Shown here: positions 33,944 through 44,991 of the stretch, one piece after another | Layout: every line of letters begins with the position of its first letter | Position numbering within the stretch: the first letter of the stretch is position 1 | Assembly: GCA_032622095.1 (NCBI GenBank) | Contig: CP136061.1 | Coordinates: 193,692,369 to 193,756,368 of the forward strand | Reading direction: 5' to 3' | Length of the DNA: 64,000 bases | From: Siphonodentalium dalli | Taxonomy: Eukaryota > Mollusca > Scaphopoda > Gadilida > Siphonodentaliidae | Notes under the pieces: model-generated | The model's database searches: none | What the model was told of the DNA's origin: nothing | What the model saw: only the letters and a program-made list of their open reading frames with translations | Position numbers and translations under genes: made by a program

Positions 33944-35286
33944 GGGTGGATACACACATGCATGTAATCTCTGTAAATATCATGTATTTGGAGTTTTACA
34001 TGGATCATACACACCGTGTAATATGTGTCCGCTGACAACCCAATCATTGCGACTGTGTTTGACCACAGTGAGTTAAACTCTGAACCGCTGAAGAGCCGTT
34101 GACTGGGACAAAGTCGTCAGGCCGCTTAAAATAATTATTCGCGCGATAACTCAAATGGTCGACGTTCTGTTTATATCATTGTCAGTCTTCTATTGCTGTT
34201 AATACCAGTGATGGTCTCTTCCCCAACGCATGGGGCTATGACCCCCAACATGCACGGTAGCTATATTATCCCAGAAGCTACCGAATTCACCATTGCATAT
34301 TTCCTCGACGGGGTGTGTGCATGCAGCACCCTGAGTCATGACACCCTGCTTTATAAATATCGTAGTCATGTCTGTCGTGTCTGTTTTCTACGAGTGATTA
34401 ATCTAATATGCAGCAATTTATGCTATTCATATAATTATTAACATATTATACAGCTTTAAATTTGAATGCATGGTGTTGCTGTTTGTCTTCATTCGGCGAA
34501 AGGGTTGCCTAGCTAAGAGTTCCCAACTACGTCACCTTTCCTCTCTTGTGTTATACAGTTATACATGTATACGCAAAATTTACAACTATGGAATATTTAA
34601 GTAAAACATTATATTGTAATTCTTGCCCAGATAATCGCGGCTGATACATTGAATTAACTCACTTAGTTATTGGAAGCTTTCGAGAACCAGCCCCTCCCCC
34701 AATCATGGATTATGGTCGAAAATGTTATAATTCAAGCTTGTGACAGTTAGGAGCTTGTTCAACCTTTGGCTTGAGAAACATATATATAAATGGGGGGGGG
34801 GATCACTCTTTTTAATTTCAACGCTGTACCTGCAGTATTTTTTGGCGCTATAATGAATATTTGCAATCCCAATTGAATTAATGTTATCACATGAGCTCGC
34901 TCTCAAATTATCAGATAATTCTCAACAAGCCGGTATCATCATATAAAAGAATTCTGCATATTTTATTTTTGTTTTGGATAACCCTGTTTCCAAGAAATGA
35001 CAGAAACAAATCAAGTATAAAATCCACTTTTCGAAATGAATTATAACTCGTGAAAAACAGCAATATATATCAGACAAGAATTACCCATTCGGCATCCATG
35101 GAAGAAGACATGTTTATGATTGGCCTGAAATTTCTTGATGGCAGTTTGTTTGATAATGGCTTATAACTACTCACTGGTGAAATTGACCTCTCGCGCGCAG
35201 GTGATTAATTTTTTCAATTATTGGTGTGGCCATGTAAAATACATGTATTTTACATACAGAGATTACATGCATGTGTGTATCCACCC
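33944..35286. mobile_element. TIR transposon (1343 bp) inside a GST exon, TAA target duplication
   Basis: Both ends start gggtggatacacacatgcat and continue identically for about 32 bp in inverted orientation ('gtaatctctgta'). Beyond that, imperfect similarity extends to about 70 bp ('tttacatgg'). TAA flanks both sides (33941-33943 and 35287-35289). GGG-starting TIRs plus a 3-bp TWA target duplication are typical of PIF/Harbinger (family knowledge). No transposase frame is visible inside, so it is non-autonomous. The interior shows only short frames and a poly-G run near 34793-34801. Confidence 0.9.
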
Positions 35287-35355
35287 TAAGTCCCTCCGTC
35301 GTATCGGCAATAATATCCACAACAAAATGTTCCATCTCAGACTTCCCTGCTAGAC
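35287..35355 (-). CDS. GST gene A, exon 3, upstream half (split by insertion)
   Basis: Acceptor TATAG before 35355, then two bases completing the split Gly and 'LAGKSEMEHFVVDIIADTTEGL'-type sequence, parallel to gene B exon 3. After 'EGL' the reading runs straight into the 33944-35286 element. Read through, translation would add element-derived residues and stop, so the assembled allele cannot encode a full GST unless the element is excised or bypassed. Confidence 0.9.
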
Positions 35356-36473
35356 CTATAACAAGACAGCATGGGTGTTGAAACGATCACCTATACCATA
35401 CTGAATAGACATACAGCAGGGATGGGGGGGGGGTCGGTGTCCCAAACCCAACTTTGATCAACAGATCAACAAATGATCAACAGTCGGAAATACCTGTCTG
35501 GCACCACATCAGTTGAACAGTTAATACAGAAAATACAGGTGGAAGTTGTTATATCAGCTTGAATTTCCATGCAACCAGTATTTAGTTTAAACTTTGTTAG
35601 ATCAATTCCGAATACTTTTCTACTTGGGTTCGATGTTTAAACAACCATCTGGGGGACACTAATATTCAACTGCAGGAGTGGCTATTGTCATCATATGAAC
35701 CAGCTGGAAGTATACCGGTCGAAAAATTCCAAGGGTGCAATTTATAGGATATGGAAATTTCTGTCTGGTACAAGATGGTGCAGTATAACAAACATTTGAA
35801 GAACTAACAGCCTAGTCATTCCATGACACATGCAGAGGTCCGGAAACTTGTCACTATGACATATAAGTAGACATCATTTTGCACCAATAATTTGTGACAT
35901 TATGGTATGGTGGGACACTGGATTCAAAACTTTCGGAAGGCTGTCGGTGTCTTTGTCGCTGAGTTAAATGCTATCAGCTCTCTTTTCCCATAATTCTCGT
36001 TGAAGTTGGTCCTTTTGCCATTAGTCTGTGGTCAGTAAAGCTGAACTGGTCATTGTCCCATGGTTAACTGCAAAAAGCTACCCATAATATCCCAAATTTG
36101 CATAATGCTAAGAAGCATTTCAAAGTCTTATAAAAACGCGAGTTTAAATAGGGCGTCTGTTATTTGTTATTATACAAATTATATATTCGTGAAACTGGAA
36201 TGAAACTCCAACGGAATTTGAATGGATATCCCATCGGTTTTTAAGTTTCCTTGTTTCGTGATAAGATTATTTTTGACACTCGCGAGATATATAGGACCGC
36301 TGCTTTGTGCAAATTTGGGAGACCCTGGGTAGCGTGTTGCATGTGTGTACTATTGATATTGCAGCATGCAGTCCAGCTTCTGTTACGAATTGTTGAAAAT
36401 ACATGTATATGCCCAGCAGAATTTCCGCAGTAAGTGAATGTTGCTTAGTTTAATCAATGTGTGGGAATCTCAC
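35356..36473. other. Intron 2 of GST gene A
   Basis: 1118 bp, with donor GTGAGA at 36473-36468 and acceptor at 35357-35356. Contains a poly-G tract near 35423. No gene recognised. Confidence 0.75.
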
Positions 36474-36566
36474 CGTGCATTCTTGCGACGTGTCTTGCAA
36501 TAGACAAGCTCTGTGGAAACTTCTTTCCATCGATTTCGAGTACGGGCATACTTCCTAGTGGTGTAG
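36474..36566 (-). CDS. Sigma-class GST gene A, exon 2
   Basis: The 93-nt exon (phase 1 in, phase 1 out) lies between acceptor TTCAG and donor GTGAGA. It encodes 'TPLGSMPVLEIDGKKF' and 'PQSLSIARHVARMH'. The cis-Pro of 'MPVLEIDG' and the 'QS.(S/A)I' glutathione-binding segment are hallmarks of the GST N-terminal domain. All key residues are present. Confidence 0.93.
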
Positions 36567-37545
36567 CTGAAGTAAAAATACTGGGTTATAAGTATAATAT
36601 ATCAGAGTAGTGGAAATATGTGCGGAGGTGAGTTCTCATTGTTTCGTGTGTGCTAAATTCAGTGAGCGTGAACAAATTCCCATTTCTTATCGTTTTGGCC
36701 ATGTATCGATTGGAATGGCACATTGAGATATCTCTCAACTCATATATCAAGTTTGAAAATCGGTCCCATTATTCGCCCGTCGGGTTCGAACCCGCACCAA
36801 CGTCGTCTAGCCCAGACTGTGACGATCGTACCCACGATACAACCACCTCGGCTACTGGAATATCAAGGGAAGCCCTTTCACCGAGAGTTGGGAAGCGTAT
36901 CCTTCTGAACATGGGTTCGAATATTTACACAGAACGGATCTGCCATCCTTTTGGAACAATTGCATCTGTGGCAATATGCGATTACTGGTACTGTCGTATA
37001 TATAATATAGTGAGATAGATATTTGATATTCGATATGAAAGAGTATGTACATTTATATTAGTATACATATGTCGTGTTGATGTGGGATGTGATGATTTGA
37101 TACCAATATGTAGCATTGCAAGGCTTTGTCATAATTACGTATATGTACAATTATCTGAACTACCAGATAGTGTTATTTGAAATAAATGTTGATTTACTTC
37201 CTGGTGCACATTTAGTCAGAAACCAAGAACTGGTAATGCGATGTCCCAGAGGCAGTCGCTGATTTACATTGGGATTCCAACATGGGTACGAACAAACAAC
37301 AATAGAACAATTCTTTCTGTGCTTTTTCACACACCAACCACAGCAAAACTATTATATGCACGAGCACCTATTGTATTTTATGGCATCTATGTTGATGTAT
37401 CCAGCTAAATGATGTAGTTGTTTTATTTGATATACAACATTATATTTATGATGTATTATATGCAGTTGACCTAAATATATCCACTTGACAAAAACTATCA
37501 AAAAAGAAGCTAGACATATGTGAAATAATAAAGAACTAGACTCAC
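36567..37545. other. Intron 1 of GST gene A (979 bp)
   Basis: Lies between donor GTGAGT (37545-37540) and acceptor CAG (36569-36567). It houses the SINE-like segment at 36765-36905. Confidence 0.8.
36765..36905 (-). mobile_element. tRNA-derived SINE-like element in GST intron 1
   Basis: On the minus strand 'TAGCCGAGGTGG' (about 36855-36844) resembles a pol III A box, and 'GGTTCGAACCC' (36792-36782) is a perfect B box. They are about 60-75 nt apart, as in tRNAs. The flanking stems do not give a clean tRNA cloverleaf by eye, so a tRNA-derived SINE head is likelier than a functional tRNA gene. A second 'gggttcgaat' occurs at about 36913. Confidence 0.5.
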
Positions 37546-37678
37546 TAGACTTGACAGAAGGCCAATCTGCACTTTTGATCCTGACATCTACATATTTAGC
37601 ACCGGCGTACGCCAATATGAATCTGGTCGCCTCGGCCCTTCCTGGTGCGTCAAAGTACGTTAACTTGACCGAATGCAT
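37546..37678 (-). CDS. Sigma-class GST gene A, exon 1 (gene overview)
   Basis: ATG at 37678-37676. 44 codons plus one base, donor GTGAGT. It starts MHSVKLTYFDAPGRAEATRF and ends 'ADWPSVKS'; catalytic-position Tyr8 is present. Exons 1-5 lie at 37678-37546, 36566-36474, 35355-33894 (interrupted), 33197-33087 and 31652-31464, giving 213 residues when the insertion is ignored. That is the usual sigma GST size, with N-terminal thioredoxin fold and helical C-terminal domain. Role: glutathione conjugation in the cytosol; sigma members can also be prostaglandin D synthases or lens S-crystallins in cephalopods. Members of the array lie in the same orientation. Confidence 0.93.
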
Positions 37679-37764
37679 ATTTAGCGGTATGACTATGTCT
37701 TAACGTCAAACACGCCTGGTAGTATTTGTGGTGTGGAAGTTTCTCTAATCAAGTTCGACTGGTT

Positions 37765-37797
37765 GCATTAATAATTATGAGCGAGACATGACTCGGC
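37765..37797 (-). promoter_or_regulatory. Putative GST promoter elements: ARE core and TATA-like motif (gene A)
   Basis: Plus-strand TGACTCGGC (37789-37797) fits TGACnnnGC, 111 bp upstream of the ATG. TATTAATGC (minus strand, 37773-37765) lies 87 bp upstream. Gene C has the same pair in the same order at 92 and 71 bp. The context 'catgactc(a/g)gcagaa' is shared. Nrf2/CncC-type induction is inferred from the motif and from GST biology. Confidence 0.5.
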
Positions 37798-38483
37798 AGA
37801 AACATGTGCATTGCATTATACACGCTATTAAGAGTAGCACCCAACAACATTGCATCTGATATGTCTCGCTCGATGGATCGTTATAAATAGTATTCCGAGT
37901 GCGACTAATAAACAAGTTCTAATTAAAAGCTCTGCGTTTCTTGTTCGAGAGTCTAACTAGATCTAATAATAAACATGAATACTTTTAATCCAGTTGTGTC
38001 TAGGAAATTTGGAAGGAGGTAAAATATAAATTGAGGTTTATAAATACTTGAAATACCGATTTGCAAGAATTATATATATCCCGCCAAAACCCGAGACAAC
38101 CCCCTCTTTATTTTACCTTACCAGAAAAAATACGGTAACAGGAAAGCCCTTTATTGTTAAATGCTGAAGATGTTGATTGGTAAATTATATGACTTGAATT
38201 AGTCACCCTGTGGCACATAAAGTGTATATAGGAGTTTATATTTAACTTATTACCACCCCAACCAATCCCGTTCGTTTGCAGGGGATGGGTTCTGTCAGTG
38301 AAACTGTCCGCCCGTAACAACTTTGGGGCTCTCTATCTCAGTCACCATGAGACGCATTTGAATTATCATTGGCATGCTCATGAACCACCGTGTGGAATAG
38401 ATATCCCCAATGGAACGGGTGTCTATCGCCCATTAATTTGTTACATAAGTATTTCGTAAGAGTGAAAATGCCTCTTCCGTCCG
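37798..38483. other. Upstream flank of GST gene A; no gene
   Basis: About 38370-38450 shares a diverged sequence with 40110-40165 ('tgctca(t/c)gaa.c.cc', 'cattaat.tgtt.cata') in the same orientation, so the TIR element at 38486 lies between two related flanks. Otherwise unassigned. Confidence 0.45.
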
Positions 38484-38485
38484 TA

Positions 38486-40087
38486 AAGCCCGTTCCAAAC
38501 GACGGATTTTTGTCGACTCGAATCTAATTGTATTAAATCCGTCGGTGATGCGTCTGCGGTAAATTTTGTTTCAGACGGACGCATCTTTGTCGCGTCGAAT
38601 CTAATACATCGGTCGATTTATTTAAAGGTGCACTCCATGTTACCTTCACAAAATGGTCACGCGTATATATAGAGGCCTATAGATACCGGTATGTTATACA
38701 TATATATATACTAAAATACAGTATAAATTATGTATAAATATATGCGCGATTGCAGCGCGAATATATGTGCATATGTATATGAGGATGTTTATAGTACATA
38801 TAGTTATATAATATAATATAATATAATAGGCGCTACAAATAAATGTTAGATCGTGCAACCAATTGCCATATATGTGTATACCATGCATGTAAATACAGGT
38901 ATACAAGAATTAGTATAAATCAGAGACTACCACCCCTACCCTTATAATAAGGAATACCGGAATATATGAATTATTATAAATAAGAGGTTACCACCCCTAT
39001 ACCCTCATCATAATGCCGGTATATATGAATTATTATAAATAAGATCAGTGGTACCACCCCTACCCCTTATAATGAGGAATACCGGAATATATTAATTATA
39101 TATTATAAATCATAGGCTACCACCTATATATCCTTTATAATAAGGAATACCGGTATCTATGAATTATTATAAATCATAGGCTACCATCCCTACCCCTCAT
39201 AATAAGTAATACCGGTTTATATGAATTATTATAAATCTGAGGCTACCACCCCTACCCCTTATAATAAGGAATACCGGTATTTATAAATTATTATAAATCA
39301 TAGGCTACCACTCTGCCCCTTATAACAAGTAATACCTGAATATATGAATTATTATAAATAAGAAGTTACTACCCCTTTACCCCTCATAATAAGTAATATC
39401 GGTATATATGAATTATTATAAATCAGTAGTACCACCTCTGCCCCTTATAATAAGTAATACCGCTAAATATTAATTATTATACATCAGAGACTATCACCCC
39501 TATTCCTTACAATAAGGAATATCGGTCTATATGAATTATTATAAATCAGTTGCTACAACCCCTACCCATTATACCGGCAAATATGGATTATTCTAAAACA
39601 TTGATACTATATCCATTATAAGATGTGAGTCAGTGACATGCCATGTTCGTTGAGGAATCAAACTACCAAAATAATTACAATTTGCACAATGTTACCTAAG
39701 CAATGCTTATAGATATATCTTCCTTTATGACAAAGAGAGCGTGCGACAAATGACGTCATGTGGGTATTTCCTCAGATAAGGGGAGCCCCCTCATTATTAT
39801 ACCATTATCATATCATTATCATATCATTTGCATTCGTTCTTCGGCAACTTTCGGCTCTTCTCGTCACATGTATTAGATTCGAGTCGTCAAAAATCCGTCG
39901 TTTGAAACCAAGACGGATTTCAGACGCATCACCGACGAAGATTCGTCTGAATTGGACGGAGATTCGTCTGTGATGCGTCTGACACGGATCTAATTGTTTC
40001 AAACGTCGCATTTTTGACGCATTTAATACAATTGTGGGTCTGGTATTAGATTCGAGTCGACAAAAATCCGTCGTTTGGAACGGGCCT
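38486..40087. mobile_element. TIR transposon of 1602 bp carrying a minisatellite
   Basis: The termini are inverted repeats of 43 bp with one mismatch: a(a/g)gcccgttccaaacgacgg, then 'atttttgtcgactcgaatc'. TA dinucleotides flank both ends (38484-38485 and 40088-40089), consistent with a TA target duplication. Subterminal 'gacgcatc/gatgcgtc' and 'aatccgtcg' motifs repeat inside both ends, like transposase-binding sites. The middle (38926-39595) is a tandem array. No transposase frame; non-autonomous. Confidence 0.88.
38926..39595 (+). repeat. Minisatellite of about 65-70 bp unit, about 10 copies
   Basis: Units read 'ctaccacccctacccctta', 'taataaggaataccgg', 'atatatgaattattataaat'. Copies differ by small changes and by (TA) length. 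It lies wholly within the TIR element 38486-40087. Confidence 0.92.
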
Positions 40088-40519
40088 TACTGATTGAACG
40101 ATCTTTGGAATGCTCACGAATCGCCATGTGGGAAGCGATATTCATTAATGTGTTGCATAGTTGTTACCATTAGGATGGAAAAGTATTCATGCCAACTTTG
40201 GAAGTTCAAGTTCAAGGCTGGGATTTTAATTCAAGCTCAAAACTGCATACTATCTTATTTGTATTGTATTTTGAGGCTTGAGCATTACTGCTCAATTGAA
40301 CCTCGAAAGTTGTGTATACGTAGTTTAATCCTGGCAGTTTTCCATTTTTTTTAACAATACAGATGTGAAGTAAACGCTCTTTATTGAGACGCATCAAGAA
40401 AAGAATAACAATGAACGCTCTTTATTGTTCTATCCGAAAAACCAAAGGAGAAATATCCTATGTCTAGGACCGCAAACATGCATCATAATTTCTTAGAAAA
40501 TGACGGAAAGGTCACACTG
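40088..40519. other. No recognisable gene
   Basis: Contains 'gaagttcaagttcaagg' (about 40200), LINE-tail-like, and two 'aacgctctttatt' words near 40373 and 40415. No coding evidence. Confidence 0.4.
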
Positions 40520-40930
40520 CCCCTTAAAAAAACAATCCGGTAAAAGCCTGGTAAACCATGGTTTGTCGGACTCTACTCTGGTAAAATGTGGTAAAGTCAG
40601 GTTTACAATAAAAACACTGGTAAAACACATGTAAAACAGAATATACTGTAGTAAATCACTTCTTCTGGAAAAACGTTCTTTAAGAACGCTCTTTAAATGT
40701 TTATATTATTTTTTCATTTCTGAATACATCCGTTATTTAGTCAATAAAGATTTCTTCGAGGAAGAAATCGCTCTTTAAAAAACGCTTTACTTCAAAAGTA
40801 GCTAGTTACTTCAAAAATGGCACTATACAACCATGGTGCTTTTTATATGGGTTAGTTCCAGTCAGAGATGGATTTTGTGAATAACTGAGTTCCACATTAT
40901 ATAGTATTAATGATATGCGGCAGCTAATAA
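40520..40930 (+). repeat. Dispersed repeat with TGGTAAA head (inverted partner 52855-53160)
   Basis: It starts 'ccttaaaaaaacaatccgg' and then 'taaaagcctggtaaaccatgg', followed by 'ggtaaaa' words. It then runs through 'tctttaagaacgctcttta', 'gtcaataaagatttcttcg' and 'actatacaaccatggtgc' to 'gaataactgagtt'. Read in reverse complement, 53160 down to 52855 shows the same order. This locus looks like one arm of the larger element at 51919-54055. Confidence 0.8.
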
Positions 40931-42339
40931 CTCATATCCTTTGATTCGATTCGAATCGACCTTCTGATAAATTCCTATGACTGATGGTCACAATTCGCTC
41001 CAAAATGGCGGCAATATTGTATATTCCTGTCAATTTCAACACTCAATGTTTTATATATATTTCCAAAGATATCCGCAATCTATTACATCGATTCATCTCG
41101 GATACTGCAAACCTCTGATATCGATCAGATTGGTTTTCATAGGAATCTGCCGTTATAGAAATCTGAATACTCACTTCGAGTTGAGACATTTTGCCGCCAC
41201 TTTCGAGCAAATTATGGCGTATAGGTTCCCTTGGCCCTGATGTCTTGAATAAGTATTGTCGTGGCACCCGTATGTACGTTAAGTTCTAGATCAAGCCATG
41301 AATCTCTACTCTGACTAACGCCCGTAGAGATCATATTCCACCAGTGCAAAACCTGGGAGCTTTTTGATGTGCTGACCCTTTCCGATAGATATAATTGGTT
41401 TGTCTCGGTCTGTACCAGTCATATCAGTTTGTCCCATGGTTCCCAAATAAGAACCGCTTCAAAAAATATTCTGTCTCGGTCTGTCTTAGACCTTTCTATT
41501 GAGACAGGACACATCGACAGAAGAAAAAACATCGAGTAGTTTTACTCAGAGAACAGGGACCAAACTGATTCTACTGGGACAGGAGCGAGACAGACTATAT
41601 ACTTTGTGACTATGGTTTTCTTGTTTTGTTCTGTCTCGCCTGTCTCGGCTTGTCCCAGGACTTATCACTGGGACAAAAATGCCTATATATTTTCTGTTGG
41701 CCACATTTCTTGCCATATATGCTTTCCGACAGGGAACTTTACAACATTGAGCCTACAAGACAGGGAATATATATTCCTGTGTTGATACTTGTTCCCCAAT
41801 AATCTACTTCATATTAGGGGGTGCTCCCAGCTCGAGATTGCATGCTTTTCTGTGACATTTGTGAGCCGATATCGCAATAAAAATTACTCAGGAGAAATTC
41901 CATAATTGTAAGCGACGCAAACAAAACCGCTTACAAAGACACTTAAATTGTGCAATTTCGAGTTGGAACCTTCACCTACAGTGAAGTACATTATTAAGGA
42001 ACAGGTCATAACTAAGAAATATATTTCCCGCGTTTCCCGTTTTTTTGTTGACATAACATTCCCTGTCAAAGCTTTAAAAAGTTCCAAGGTTTTATACTGG
42101 TGAAATATGATCTCTACTGGTGTTAGCCATAGTAGAGGTTCGTGACATGATCTGGTTAAGTTCGTACAAAAGTATGGTTAAATGGTTTACCTATTTTGAC
42201 ACCGGGAACCGGAATGTGAGAGTGACTATATATATAAATTGATCTAATTCTACAATTATACTCAAGGGCGTTTCAGATTTCATAGTTTAAAACCGCAAAC
42301 AAGGAAGGTATTTGTAGAACGCAAAGTCTGAATGATAAA
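40931..42339. other. No recognisable gene
   Basis: Opposing frames at 40977-41267 are mutual antisense. A 'ctgtctcggtctgt' phrase occurs several times at 41400-41660. No domain found. Confidence 0.35.
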
Positions 42340-42345
42340 TTTATT
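42340..42345 (-). promoter_or_regulatory. Putative polyadenylation signal of GST gene B
   Basis: AATAAA on the minus strand, 1.1 kb after the gene B stop, in a context ('caaaataaatttatcattcag') similar to the one after gene A. The extra distance is partly explained by the MITE at 42736-42891. Confidence 0.4.
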
Positions 42346-43465
42346 TTGAATGGTAATGGTTATCGTACATGTATACACGGATACTTGCATACAATGACAA
42401 AAGATATACACTTTAAATGTGCTATTTGGTCATAGTATAAGATAGTTTATTGTAATACACCAATGGAACGTGTTTGATGCGATTGAACGTATCTGAGAAG
42501 CTGATTGTCCTGATGTCACTTGTACACGCCATATATAGACGCCATACGTTTACACACACGCTGGTCAATTTGGCTAGGCTGTAATATATACTATAAATTG
42601 TGAATGGCAAACTGCTATTTATTAATATTAAAATAACTGACAAGAATCAATCATGCAATAACTCGTAGCATTTAACATTCTGTACTTCCTTAACCCTTCC
42701 ATGACTGGGGCTTCCTGAAGTTTTGCGAAAACCATGTGCCAATGCATTATCTTATATATGGTTGTCTCCGATAGGGAACCTCGCATATAGAAGAGAGTGT
42801 ATTGGCCTAAAAATATTTATCTCGTCCTTATAAGCCATGCATTCTCCCATGGGGAGCCTCGCATATATATAAGAAAATGCACTTGCACGTGATATTTAAT
42901 GATGCACCAGCGCAGCTCCCATCACGAAACACTTGTCATTATGTTCAATAGATCTATGAAGAATTTGGTGAACCTGTACCATGCATGCAATCTTGCCAGT
43001 TGTGTGTTCGTACAATTAAAATATGGTATAGCTCTTCCTAAATACGTTGTACCTATAAATTCCGGGGTACGGTATATAAAATCATAAAAATGAGTCGTAC
43101 TGTATCGATATGTTGAAAACAATATGGTGTAAATTTTAACCAAATTCACATATAGTGGTGTCTCCCAGGCGTTGAGTGTTTTGCGTATCGCACAGTCATT
43201 ACCTAATGTACTGTATCCTAATATGGCTTGTGTTTACTAAAAGGCGTATATACGATCTTGACAATAACATGATATTTATGCGATATTCATATCATTGTTA
43301 TAAGAACAACATTTGCATATATTTTAATATTCTTTCTGTTTTGGCGGTTTTAACGGATGTGATTTTTAAACAGCAATACCGGTCGCGAAGGCCACCCGTA
43401 TCTTAACCAGGGATGAATCGCACTATCACACAATGTATTCATGGATATAAGTTGATGTCTTCAGA
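42346..43465. other. Possible 3' untranslated region of GST gene B
   Basis: If the AATAAA at 42345-42340 is the real 3' end, this stretch is the 3' UTR with a palindromic MITE inside. Short frames only. Confidence 0.35.
42736..42891. mobile_element. Palindromic MITE-like hairpin family, copy 3
   Basis: Contains 'gtgccaatgcattatctta' and 'cctcgcatatagaagag', then 'attggcc', and an inverted second half 'aagccatgcattctcc ... cctcgcatatatataagaa ... gcac'. Same architecture as 30639-30914, more diverged. It is preceded by 'acccttccatgac ... ttttgcgaaaacc', also found at 8213-8260. Confidence 0.7.
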
Positions 43466-43636
43466 TCAGAAGCCCGAAAAGGCCGGTCTGGAATCCAGAT
43501 ATTTCTTCGCCTTTTTGTCGCTCTCCACACCTGTTATTACTGCTGCAAGATTCTTGTATTTCTCGAACAACGCTGGTTCGACAACATTTTTCGCCCAATG
43601 GAGGATATCATAGAGGCGAAAGTCAGCCCACGTTAT
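43466..43636 (-). CDS. Sigma-class GST gene B, exon 5 (last)
   Basis: Acceptor CTGCAG, then a 171-nt exon of 56 residues and TGA. It starts ITWADFRLYDILHWAKN; 'PALFEKYKNLAAV' and 'KYLDSRPAFSGF' end the protein. It is close to gene A exon 5 but lacks that gene's six-residue extension. Phase 0 joins exon 4. Confidence 0.93.
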   Translation of the reverse strand: MTWADFRLYDILHWAKNVVEPALFEKYKNLAAVITGVESDKKAKKYLDSRPAFSGF

Positions 43637-44149
43637 CTGCAGAACAATACAAACATTCAGAACACAACAAACCGACAGAATACAAAATATATATCACATT
43701 TACAGTTACTGTGTATATTAAAGACATGTTATGTACTTGTACGGGTGCGTGAAACTGATAAGTTAGTATTCAGGCGCTATGACAACTGGAGGAATGTAAC
43801 ATTCTACTGACATCGCCGAAAATTTGAAGCAAATGACTTTACCACTCCATAGAAAACATCGTCAGAACTACGCTCAATTGTAAATATTTACTGCTCGATT
43901 CGGGACTCAACTAACGGCTATAAACTAACGAAAACGATTTCGCCATCGAGAGTCACTGCATTTAATTCATTTCCCCCATCGGGGATATATAACACGCGAA
44001 ACTTCGCTCATACCCTGTGTCAAGAAATTTCACATGGACATCATGGAGTAAACGTTAGCCCGAAATTAATATTACTTTTCTTTGTTATCATATGGAATCG
44101 TATTAATCCAGCCCCGAATCGCATAATACCAGCCCAGATAGATTGGCAG
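43637..44149. other. Start of intron 4 of GST gene B
   Basis: The whole intron runs 43637-50139 (6.5 kb) and is filled by the repeats listed below. This first part has no recognised element. Confidence 0.6.
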
Positions 44150-44770
44150 TGTGTCGTGGCTAAAAACCGCCCGGAACTGCTAGGATCCGAATCAGCCCAG
44201 ACCGGCCGCATGGTGTTTAGGCGGGATTTTAGAGACCAGAACAGTGCGGGATTTCATGAAAACCCCTACACGCACTGTTTGGGGCCGCGGCCACACAGAA
44301 GTGTGGCGATATTAACCCCTACTTTCCAGAAAATTACAATATGGTATCTGCATAAAAGACTGACATTACTTGCAAACTGGACCTCATGTCGCCATCGTAC
44401 CGCTAAGAACTCCACACATATGTGTAGCGGAACTACCATCGAATATATTCGCATAGAAACAAGTGGGAATCGCCCACCAAAGCCATGGCAGGCAATTAAC
44501 ACTCGAAATGGCCACATCATGGTGTTTGTCGCGATGAAGCAAACAAGCCAGGACCGCCCATGGGCCGTCTGGGGTGATTTTAGTGGCCAAAACATTGGGA
44601 TGGGTTCACATGAAAACCCATCCACGCACGGATGGGGGCTGCGGCCGCGCATAAATGTTGATATTAGCCCCTAACTTTCCAGAATTTCAATATTGTACCG
44701 CGAAGAACTCCACATATGTCGGTATAGTGAAACTAACGTCGACTATAGATTCGCGAAGTAATAAGGAATA
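44150..44770 (+). repeat. Diverged tandem duplication, about 370-bp unit, third copy at 46150-46330
   Basis: Unit 1 (about 44150-44440) and unit 2 (about 44510-44760) share 'catggtgttt', 'ccgccc', 'gattttag.g.cca.aaca', 'tgaaaaccc.t.cacgca', 'ggg.c.gcggccgc', 'attaacccctaactttcca' and 'gaactccacatatgt' blocks. A third, more diverged copy lies at about 46150-46330 ('accgcccgcgtggcgtct', 'aaacccatgcacgcc'). The open frames on both strands follow the repeat and show no protein similarity. Confidence 0.75.
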
Positions 44771-44991
44771 TTGCGGGGGGGGGGCGGACAAAACTGCGGG
44801 ACACAACGTACCGGGGGTGGGGGGGTACCTAGGCGTCAAAAATGTACACGTAAATATTTTCCTTATTCATTTAGGGGGGAGGGGTTGTCGCAAAAAATTT
44901 GCATGTAATTTTTTTCCAAATATGTATTTTTAGACTCACAACTTCAATTTTCTCTCATTTTATAGAATATGGATTAACCTTAATATCCAAA

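Noticed and set aside
36765-36905. A functional tRNA gene
   Set aside because: A and B boxes are present, but I could not pair a complete acceptor stem and anticodon arm, and the sequence continues like a SINE body.
44156-44674. 172-codon plus-strand frame
   Set aside because: It lies within a diverged tandem duplication, has an equally long antisense frame, and matches nothing known.
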